From Flavobacteriales bacterium (lineage in GTDB: Bacteria > Bacteroidota > Bacteroidia > Flavobacteriales_D > SKUL01), in contig SKUL01000051.1 in assembly GCA_007129985.1 (NCBI GenBank), positions 1 to 13,931 on the forward strand: DNA of 13,931 nt. Direction: 5' to 3'. This document shows, one piece after another, positions 1-5,704 of this stretch. A program made the position numbers and the translations under genes. The notes under the pieces are model-generated. The model was not told the origin of the DNA. It was given only the letters and a program-made list of their open reading frames with translations, and ran no database searches. The number at the start of each line of letters is the position of its first letter. Position 1 is the stretch's first letter.

Positions 1-216
1 CACGAAGCGGTTGCCGAGCACGTGGTCAATATGGCAATGGGTGTTGATGAGCATCACCGGTTTCAGCTTTTTGGAATCAATAAAGTCGAGCAGTTCTTTG
101 CGCTCCTGCTCATTGGAGAAGCCGGGGTCAAAGATGGCGCACTCTCCGGTTTCGGCGTACACAACGGTGCTGTTTTCCTGAAAGGGGTTTACGGTAAAAA
201 CGTGGGCTTGCAACAT
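1..216 (-). CDS. MBL-fold metallo-hydrolase (glyoxalase II-like), N-terminal part
   Basis: This is the first 72 codons of a metallo-beta-lactamase-fold hydrolase; the C-terminus lies beyond the left edge. The reading frame starts MLQAHVFTVNPFQENSTVVY, where the 'NPFQENS' stretch is typical of the first strands of glyoxalase II/YcbL-like proteins. The metal-binding HxHxDH motif is present as T-H-C-H-I-D-H (H60, H62, D64, H65), preceded by a typical IFDPG turn (D30). Family knowledge: such proteins bind two metal ions and hydrolyse thioesters or related bonds in the cytoplasm; no signal peptide is visible here. The substrate cannot be told from this fragment. The ATG at 216 is the only good start before the frame loses similarity. 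The gene is divergent from the TolB/Omp85-like gene, with an inserted repeat element between them. Confidence 0.85.
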   Translation of the reverse strand, partial: MLQAHVFTVNPFQENSTVVYAETGECAIFDPGFSNEQERKELLDFIDSKKLKPVMLINTHCHIDHVLGNRFV

Positions 217-275
217 ATCTCGGGCTTTTGCCTTGCAAAGGTGCAAATTTGTGCGCTACACTCCCGCTGAATATG

Positions 276-285
276 TGGGTAAGGC
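276..285 (+). repeat. Left target-site duplication
   Basis: TGGGTAAGGC directly precedes the left inverted repeat and is repeated exactly at 708-717, directly after the right inverted repeat. Two more matching bases (TG at 274-275) extend the identity if the last two bases of the right inverted repeat are counted. Confidence 0.8.
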
Positions 286-302
286 CAGGGCAAACGCATT
301 TA
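286..302 (+). repeat. Left terminal inverted repeat (17 bp)
   Basis: CAGGGCAAACGCATTTA is the exact reverse complement of 691-707. After it the two ends diverge. Confidence 0.85.
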
Positions 303-395
303 AAACTGATCTAGTTCGATGAAAACTAAATGTGATTCTGAACTTGAAATGTACCATGCGCCTTTCTGCCTTACCGACGTTAATATGAAAAAAGC

Positions 396-510
396 TTTAA
401 CCGCAAAGACCGCAAAGAAGGCGCGAGGGTCGCAAAGAGTCTTTTATTGCCATCCCTTGCGTTCTTGGCGCCTCCCTTGCGGCCCGACGAACGTCGGGAT
501 TGCGGTTAAA
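396..510. repeat. CGCAAAG-type palindromic intergenic repeat
   Basis: The outer arms TTTAACCGCAA (396-406) and TTGCGGTTAAA (500-510) are a perfect 11-bp inverted repeat. Inside, CGCAAAGAAGGCGC (411-424) pairs with GCGCCTCCCTTGCG (468-481) at 12 of 14 positions. CGCAAAG is also repeated directly at 403-409 (as CGCAAAG after CC), 411-417 and 431-437. This type of 'accgcaaagacgcaaag' palindrome is a frequent dispersed intergenic repeat in Bacteroidota, by my recollection. It would form a long RNA or DNA hairpin. The right arm is interrupted by the palindrome at 483-498. Confidence 0.7.
483..498. repeat. CCCGACG-AA-CGTCGGG palindrome
   Basis: This is a perfect 7-bp stem with a two-base loop, CCCGACGAACGTCGGG. 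It lies within the right arm of the larger CGCAAAG palindrome and separates two TTGCGG copies, which suggests that it was inserted there. Similar short GC-rich palindromes recur between genes in many Bacteroidota genomes. Confidence 0.7.
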
Positions 511-690
511 AACTTCACCGCTACGAACGTAAAGAGCCTCAAAGAGCGCTATAAAATTGAATATCTGTTTACAATGTAATCCTACTTGAGTTGCAACAAT
601 CTCGCATCACATGAAAGAGAAACTGGATAGAAGTATCTCACAACAAGGATATCAGGCTTCAATATTTTGATGGCTTCCGTCTGGAAATTC

Positions 691-707
691 TAAATGCGTT
701 TGCCCTG
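691..707 (-). repeat. Right terminal inverted repeat (17 bp)
   Basis: TAAATGCGTTTGCCCTG is the exact reverse complement of 286-302. Confidence 0.85.
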
Positions 708-717
708 TGGGTAAGGC
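708..717 (+). repeat. Right target-site duplication
   Basis: TGGGTAAGGC is identical to 276-285 and abuts the right inverted repeat. Confidence 0.8.
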
Positions 718-760
718 TTTGGCTTGGCAATATTGGCAGATTTCATGCGTAGTTATTCTG

Positions 761-789
761 TTTGGCACAAACCTATTGCCCGATATTTG
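761..789 (+). promoter_or_regulatory. Candidate promoter of the TolB/Omp85-like gene
   Basis: TTTG (761-764) is followed after 17 bases by GATATTTG (782-789), a one-mismatch match to the Bacteroidota TAnnTTTG -7 element at the expected spacing. Transcription would begin near 794-798, about 20 bases before the GTG at 816. A second weaker -7-like sequence, TATTTTTA, lies at 792-799. Both are downstream of the inserted element, so the native core promoter may be intact. This is inferred from pattern only. Confidence 0.35.
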
Positions 790-815
790 GTTATTTTTAC
801 GCTCCATTAAAATCT

Positions 816-3800
816 GTGCGATTGCGTCACATTTTACTCACAGTGTTTTTGTTGGGATTGGCCCTGCCTGCTTTTTCCCAGTTCTACAATGGTTCGCAGT
901 TGACCTTTGGGAAGAATCGCGTACAACACCGCGAGTTTTTGTGGCAGTACATGAAGTTTGATCAATACAGCATCTACTTCTACGAGGGTGGGCGAAATCT
1001 AGCCGATTACACCGCACGGGTAACTCCACAAATTATTGAGGAAATGGAGGATAAGCTGGATTTTGTGATTCAGCAAGACATCATCATTGTGGTGTACAAA
1101 ACCCAGTCAGAGTTTCGGCAGAGCAACGTGGGCCTGCAGGTGGATGAAGACCAAAACATCGGTGGACGAACCATGCTTCAATCCAACAAGCTGTTCTTGT
1201 ATTACGAAGGCGACTACGATAAATTCCTCACCAACCTTCGTCGGGGCATTGCCGAAATTGCGGTTACACAACTCATGTTGGGTTCCAACTGGCGCGAGTC
1301 CCTCCGTAATTCTACCTTGGTAAACGTGCCCGAATGGTACATGGAAGGTATCGTATCCTACCTCTGCGACGAGTGGACTCCGGAAACCGAAAGCATTGTG
1401 CGCGATGGTATTCTCAGCAATCGCTTTCGAAAATTTAATAGGCTTACCGGACTGGAAGCGCGCTTTGCCGGTCAATTTATGTGGCGCTACATTGCCGAGG
1501 TGTATGGCCCTTCGGTGATTCCTAACATTCTCTACATGGCGCGCATGAGCCGGAGTGTAGATAGCGGTTTTCAGTTTGTACTCGGCACTTCTCTCAAGAG
1601 TTTATCGCAGGAATTCATCACGTACTTCCAGGAAAAATACCGCGTGCAGGGTGCCGGCAAACACGAGCCTCCGTGGGAGTCTCTGCCTATTAAAACCAAA
1701 AAGAAACATTGGGCATCACAGTTTAAAGTAAGTCAGGATGAGCGCTATGCGGTTTACACCACCAATGTTTTGGGTCAGTACCGCGTGTTTTTGTACGATA
1801 TTGAAAAGGGAAAACGCAAGCGCATTCACAAAGCCGAGCACAAGCTTGAGCGCATTGCAGACCGCAGCTACCCTGTGATTGCGTGGCACCCCAGCTCGCA
1901 GGCGTTTTCTTACGTAGTAGAGCGCCGTGGTCAGTTGATAATGTACAACTACGACCTCGATAAAGGCAAAAAAACACGCAGGGAACTTTTCGGGCTGGAG
2001 AAGGTGATAGACATGCAGTACGCCAAAGACGGACGCAGAATGGTGTTCTCGGGTGTTCGCAACGGGCAGTCGGATATTTACCTCTACTACGCCGTGGGCA
2101 ATCGTCAGGAGCAACTCACCAACGACGTGTATGACGATCTGAACCCACGCTTTGTAAATGACGATAAGGGTATTATTTTCAGTAGCAACCGCCCTGACGA
2201 TACCCTCCGAACGCGGGTTCCGTTTGAGTATTTTCCCGTCGAGAAGGACATCTACATCTATGACCTCGAGACCAAGAGTAAAATCCTTACGCGCATCACC
2301 AACACGCCCAAGGTAAATGAAATCATGCCGGCTCAACTGGATAGTAGCCGCTATACCTTTCTCGCTTCCAAGGGCAACCGGCTTTACCAGCGCATGACAG
2401 CTGTTCGCGACAGCGCCATTGCTGCCATTGACACCACCATACACTATCGATACTTTTCGCGTATTGAGCCTCTTCCCGCACATCCACACAATACGATTGA
2501 GTACGAAGTGAATGCCCGTACCGGAAAATACACGCAGCTCATGTATCGCGATGGCCGTTATCAATTCCTGATTGGCGACCGCGACCGGGAACTGGAGGCA
2601 ATTGAGGAAATGTTGAGCAAACGTCCGGATGCGAAAAAGAAAGAAAGGGAGGAAACTGTAATTGACCCATCTGCCATCCCACCTGTCAACACAGTTACAT
2701 CTCCCGTACCACCTGTTGAACGCAAGCTCGACATCTACAATTACCAATTCATCACCGATGACGAGGATGAAATTATCTTCGAGAAAAAGGTCGTTGATGT
2801 AACCGAAACCAAGAAGGACGACAAGGCCGCGAAGCCCCGCGATGGAAAGCGGAAGGCTGTTGACCTCCCCACACCGCGCAATTACAACCTGAACTTCTCG
2901 ATACAGGAAGTAACCACGCAACTCAACCAAACCAACATTACCGAGTTTTATCAACCGCTCACCGGGCCGGATAATATCTTTCCGGGTTTCAGTCCCTTGC
3001 TGCAGGTAGCCACCACCGACCTTTTTGAAGATTACCGCGTGGTGGGCGGATTCCGTACCTCGTTTAACTTGCGGAACACCGATATCATGCTCTCCTTTCA
3101 GAACTACAAAAAGCGGCTCGACAAGGAGATTTTCTTCTTCAGAAACTCAAACCGCTTGCTCGGAACTTTCACCGCCGTCGATATTGAAACCTACTTTGTA
3201 GGCACGCGACTCTCCTACCCCATCAATGATGTGTTGCGCCTGGAAGGAACCGTCATGTACCGAAACGACCGTTTCTCGGCTCTTTCTACCGACCTCTTTC
3301 AACTCGAAAACCCATCGTTTTATGAGCATCAACTCGGTATAAAGCCGGCTGTGGTGTTTGACAATACCCTTCCCATGGGGTTGAATCTTCGCAGGGGCTG
3401 GCGCTTCAAAATCTGGGGAGAGTACTACCAGAATATCGCGGAGTTTCAGAATTCCTTCCTCAATTTCAGCGAGTCGTTCAGCTTACCCGAAAATGGCGAT
3501 TTCCTACTGTTGGGTGGAGACTTCAGGTTTTACCAGCCCATTCACCGCAACATTATCTGGGCCAACCGCCTTGCGGGAAGCACCTCCATCGGAAGCCGCA
3601 GGGTGGTGTACTACCTCGGTGGAGTTGACAACTGGCTGTTCCGAAGAGTGGACAACAGTTTGGAAGTTCCCACCGGACAAGGTTTTGCGTTCCAGTCGCT
3701 GGCGGCACCCATGCGCGGATTCTGGGTCAATGCCCGCAACGGAAACTCATTTGCAGTTCTGAACTCCGAAATACGATTCCCGGTGTTCAGCTACTTTTCG

Positions 3801-4109
3801 GGAAGCCCGCTCAAGTCTGATTTCCTTGAAACCTTTCAGCTTGTTGGATTTGGAGATGTTGGGTCGGCGTGGACCGGCCCGCACCCCTACAGCGAGGACA
3901 ACGTATTCAATCAGCAGGATATCACCACAGGGGGCGGTAACATCACCGTCATCATCAAGAATAACCGTGAGCCCATTATCTGGTCATACGGTATGGGTGT
4001 CCGCGCGCGCCTGCTGGGTTATTTTGTGCGACTCGATTACGCTTGGGGTGTGGACGATGGCGTGGTACAACCCGGAGTGTTTCACTTTTCCATCAACCTC
4101 GATTTCTAG
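816..4109 (+). CDS. TolB-like propeller / Omp85-like barrel outer-membrane protein with degenerate peptidase-MA-like domain
   Basis: This is a 1097-residue envelope protein. Order: signal peptide (about 1-22, n-region VRLRH, then a Leu-rich core ending in AFSQ); a gluzincin/peptidase-MA-like domain (about 45-280); a TolB/WD40-like beta-propeller (about 300-530, with repeats such as VFLYDIEKG and DIYLYYAVG and a 'FSSNRP' blade end); a charged linker (about 585-690); and a C-terminal barrel (about 735-1097). The barrel has Omp85-like marks: an MRGFW stretch (966-970), NSEIRFPV (983-990), GFGDVGSAW (1011-1019) and a terminal phenylalanine. In the protease-like part the W-x-x-E-G motif remains (W174, E177, G178), but the expected HExxH is AEIAV (146-150), so hydrolysis is unlikely. 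The GTG at 816 is preferred because it gives a clean signal peptide; TTG at 762 would add 18 residues in front. It is 8 nt from the downstream TSUP gene. The role is unknown; outer-membrane assembly or transport is an inference. Confidence 0.85.
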   Translation: MRLRHILLTVFLLGLALPAFSQFYNGSQLTFGKNRVQHREFLWQYMKFDQYSIYFYEGGRNLADYTARVTPQIIEEMEDKLDFVIQQDIIIVVYKTQSEFRQSNVGLQVDEDQNIGGRTMLQSNKLFLYYEGDYDKFLTNLRRGIAEIAVTQLMLGSNWRESLRNSTLVNVPEWYMEGIVSYLCDEWTPETESIVRDGILSNRFRKFNRLTGLEARFAGQFMWRYIAEVYGPSVIPNILYMARMSRSVDSGFQFVLGTSLKSLSQEFITYFQEKYRVQGAGKHEPPWESLPIKTKKKHWASQFKVSQDERYAVYTTNVLGQYRVFLYDIEKGKRKRIHKAEHKLERIADRSYPVIAWHPSSQAFSYVVERRGQLIMYNYDLDKGKKTRRELFGLEKVIDMQYAKDGRRMVFSGVRNGQSDIYLYYAVGNRQEQLTNDVYDDLNPRFVNDDKGIIFSSNRPDDTLRTRVPFEYFPVEKDIYIYDLETKSKILTRITNTPKVNEIMPAQLDSSRYTFLASKGNRLYQRMTAVRDSAIAAIDTTIHYRYFSRIEPLPAHPHNTIEYEVNARTGKYTQLMYRDGRYQFLIGDRDRELEAIEEMLSKRPDAKKKEREETVIDPSAIPPVNTVTSPVPPVERKLDIYNYQFITDDEDEIIFEKKVVDVTETKKDDKAAKPRDGKRKAVDLPTPRNYNLNFSIQEVTTQLNQTNITEFYQPLTGPDNIFPGFSPLLQVATTDLFEDYRVVGGFRTSFNLRNTDIMLSFQNYKKRLDKEIFFFRNSNRLLGTFTAVDIETYFVGTRLSYPINDVLRLEGTVMYRNDRFSALSTDLFQLENPSFYEHQLGIKPAVVFDNTLPMGLNLRRGWRFKIWGEYYQNIAEFQNSFLNFSESFSLPENGDFLLLGGDFRFYQPIHRNIIWANRLAGSTSIGSRRVVYYLGGVDNWLFRRVDNSLEVPTGQGFAFQSLAAPMRGFWVNARNGNSFAVLNSEIRFPVFSYFSGSPLKSDFLETFQLVGFGDVGSAWTGPHPYSEDNVFNQQDITTGGGNITVIIKNNREPIIWSYGMGVRARLLGYFVRLDYAWGVDDGVVQPGVFHFSINLDF

Positions 4110-4117
4110 TGTTGAAA

Positions 4118-4501
4118 ATGGATGTTTCCACTTTTGTGATCTTGATGCTCATCGGCCTTCTGGCAGGTACGGTGAGCGGATTTATTGGCGTTGGCGGTGG
4201 TTTGGTGGTTGTGCCCATGCTGATTTTCTTTCTGGGGCTCAGCCAGCATCAGGCTCAGGGCACCAGTCTGGCATTGATGCTGCCTCCCATCGGAATTTTG
4301 GCCTGTTACAACTACTACAAAACGGGAAATCTCAACATCGGCTATGCCCTGGTGATAGCCGCGTTTTTTGTGCTGGGCGGATACGTGGGTTCCAAGCTCA
4401 CCTTGCGCTTGTCTGAGCACGTGGTGAAGTTTGGGTTTGGAATTTTACTGCTTTACGTGGCGTTCAGAATGATATGGACCTCATGGAAGCAAATTTTGTA
4501 A
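4118..4501 (+). CDS. Half-length TSUP (TauE/SafE) family membrane protein
   Basis: This 127-residue protein has about four membrane segments (near 5-40, 48-66, 72-92 and 104-120). It carries the family's glycine-rich motif GFIGVGGGLVVVPML at 21-35, and a GYVGSKLTLRL loop at 88-98 that matches the end of a TSUP repeat. Full TauE/SafE proteins are usually about 250 residues with two such repeats; this one has a single repeat, so it would need to dimerise to form a complete transporter. The family exports sulfite, sulfoacetate or other organic anions across the inner membrane; the substrate here is unknown. The ATG at 4118 is chosen because the hydrophobic segment starts right after it; a TTG at 4112 is possible. 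Its TAA stop directly abuts the next gene's ATG, which indicates one transcript and possible translational coupling. Confidence 0.82.
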   Translation: MDVSTFVILMLIGLLAGTVSGFIGVGGGLVVVPMLIFFLGLSQHQAQGTSLALMLPPIGILACYNYYKTGNLNIGYALVIAAFFVLGGYVGSKLTLRLSEHVVKFGFGILLLYVAFRMIWTSWKQIL

Positions 4502-5704
4502 ATGATGAAAATGGAAAGTGCCAGAATTCAAGACGCCGCACATGAGCAACAAAGCTACGTGCAGTCAGTACGTGAACACCTGCACGCGCATCCCGAATTG
4601 AGTTTTCAGGAAGTTGAAACCAGCGCTTTTGTGCAGCGGGAACTGCGCGAAATGGGCATACCTTTTAAAACGGGCTATGCCGGCCACGGAATCATTGCAA
4701 TGATTGGCTCGGGTTCCGGAAAGACGGTGGCGCTGCGTGGCGACATGGACGCACTGCCCATTCAGGAAGAAAACGAAGTGCCCTACAAATCTACCGTGCC
4801 GGGTGTGATGCACGCTTGCGGACACGACGTTCACACAGCCTCGGTGCTAGGAGCGGCGCGCATTCTCAAATCTGTGGAGCGTAAACTCGACGGTAGGGTT
4901 ATGCTGGTTTTTCAACCCGGCGAAGAGCGCTTGCCCGGAGGAGCCTCGCTGATGATTCAGGAAGGCGCCTTTGCCGAAAACCGACCGCAGGCCATATTTG
5001 GTCAGCATGTTTTTCCTACGTTGGAAGCGGGTAAAGTAGGTTTCCGCCCCGGGATTTATATGGCCTCTGCAGATGAAATCAGAATACGTGTAATGGGCCG
5101 CGGTGGTCATGGAGCCATGCCCCACCTCAATATTGACCCTGTGCTGTTGGCCTCGCACCTGGTGGTGGCGCTGCAGCAGGTGGTAAGCCGAAACAGCAAC
5201 CCCGCCACGCCGAGCGTACTCTCGTTCGGCCGCATTGAAGGTTTAGGTAGCACCAATGTGATTCCCGATTCGGTATATCTGGAGGGAACATTTAGAACCT
5301 TTGATGAAACATGGCGCGCCGAAGCCCATCGCACTATAGAGCGCATGGCCAATGAGTTGGTGTCATCCATGGGCGGTAAGTGCGAGGTGCGCATTGACAA
5401 GGGCTATCCATTTTTGGTAAACGACGAAGAGCTCACCAAAAGGGCCGCCGGTTGGGCTGCTGATTACCTTGGGCCTGAAAATGTGGTTGATTTGGATATC
5501 CGCATGACCGCCGAGGATTTTGCCTATTTCTCACAGGAGTTTACCGGATGTTTTTACCGTCTGGGGGTTCGAAACGAAGCGCGCGGCATTGTGCACAACG
5601 TACATCAATCCAAATTCGATATTGATGAAGCTGCATTGCCTGTGGGCAGTGGCCTGATGGCGTGGCTCGCCATCCGTGAAATGGAGTGGAGCAAAAAAGG
5701 CTAG
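4502..5704 (+). CDS. M20D family amidohydrolase (N-acyl-amino-acid / hippurate hydrolase type)
   Basis: This is a 400-residue cytoplasmic metallopeptidase-fold amidohydrolase of normal family length. Visible motifs are RGDMDALPIQEE (79-90), HACGHDVHTA (104-113), QPGEE (138-142), GQHV (167-170), the dimerisation-domain glycine/histidine segment GRGGHGAMPH (199-208), and RMTAEDFAYF (334-343). Metal ligands expected from M20D structures are present: C106, H108, E142 or its neighbour, H169, and a C-terminal histidine near 368 (HQSKFDID). E141 is the usual general base. The family removes acyl groups from amino acids, or cleaves related amides such as indole-acetyl conjugates; the exact substrate is open. 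ATG codons at 4502, 4505 and 4511 are all usable; the first gives a zero-base junction with the TSUP gene. It may act on a compound handled by that transporter, but this is only suggested by adjacency. No terminator separates it from the convergent recQ. Confidence 0.93.
   Translation: MMKMESARIQDAAHEQQSYVQSVREHLHAHPELSFQEVETSAFVQRELREMGIPFKTGYAGHGIIAMIGSGSGKTVALRGDMDALPIQEENEVPYKSTVPGVMHACGHDVHTASVLGAARILKSVERKLDGRVMLVFQPGEERLPGGASLMIQEGAFAENRPQAIFGQHVFPTLEAGKVGFRPGIYMASADEIRIRVMGRGGHGAMPHLNIDPVLLASHLVVALQQVVSRNSNPATPSVLSFGRIEGLGSTNVIPDSVYLEGTFRTFDETWRAEAHRTIERMANELVSSMGGKCEVRIDKGYPFLVNDEELTKRAAGWAADYLGPENVVDLDIRMTAEDFAYFSQEFTGCFYRLGVRNEARGIVHNVHQSKFDIDEAALPVGSGLMAWLAIREMEWSKKG
5701..5704. 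other. Shared CTAG holding both stop codons of convergent genes
   Basis: The plus-strand M20 gene stops with TAG at 5702-5704 and the minus-strand recQ stops with TAG, read on the opposite strand from 5703 to 5701. Both are contained in one palindromic CTAG, leaving no room for a terminator between them. Confidence 0.95.

Larger units (their letters stand above)
286..707. mobile_element. MITE-like or internally deleted IS element, non-coding
   Basis: The 422-bp segment begins CAGGGCAAACGCATTTA and ends with its exact reverse complement, TAAATGCGTTTGCCCTG. It is flanked by a perfect 10-bp direct repeat, TGGGTAAGGC. This is the signature of a transposon insertion with target duplication. No transposase frame survives inside; the only forward frame (319-579) is a read-through of repeat sequence. 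Sequence beyond the 17-bp ends is not inverted, so this is either a MITE or an IS that lost its interior and retained its ends. A 10-bp duplication fits several DDE families, including parts of the IS4 group; assignment to a family is only a guess. The interior carries a further nested palindromic repeat at 396-510. The element sits upstream of the TolB/Omp85-like gene and may have moved or replaced regulatory sites. Confidence 0.78.
217..815. other. Divergent intergenic region carrying an inserted repeat element
   Basis: About 600 bases separate the start of the MBL hydrolase from the GTG start of the TolB/Omp85-like gene. Without the inserted element (286-707) and one target-duplication copy, the original spacer would be about 167 bases, a normal divergent promoter region. 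Bases 718-766 contain four TTGGC copies (719-723, 724-728, 733-737, 762-766) of unknown significance. No RNA gene is recognised here. Confidence 0.7.

Noticed and set aside
319..579. 86-codon forward open frame in the inserted element
   Set aside because: It reads through the CGCAAAG and CCCGACG palindromes, giving a repeat-derived sequence (AKTAKKARGSQR and similar) with no family resemblance and no continuation of the inverted ends as coding sequence.
762..815. TTG at 762 as the start of the TolB/Omp85-like gene
   Set aside because: It would put 18 residues with no signal-peptide character before a clean signal peptide beginning at GTG 816, and the TTG itself coincides with a good -33 TTTG.
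1716..2954. 412-codon antisense frame inside the TolB/Omp85-like gene
   Set aside because: It lies wholly antisense to a confidently identified gene, has no recognisable domain, and reflects biased third-codon positions of the sense gene.
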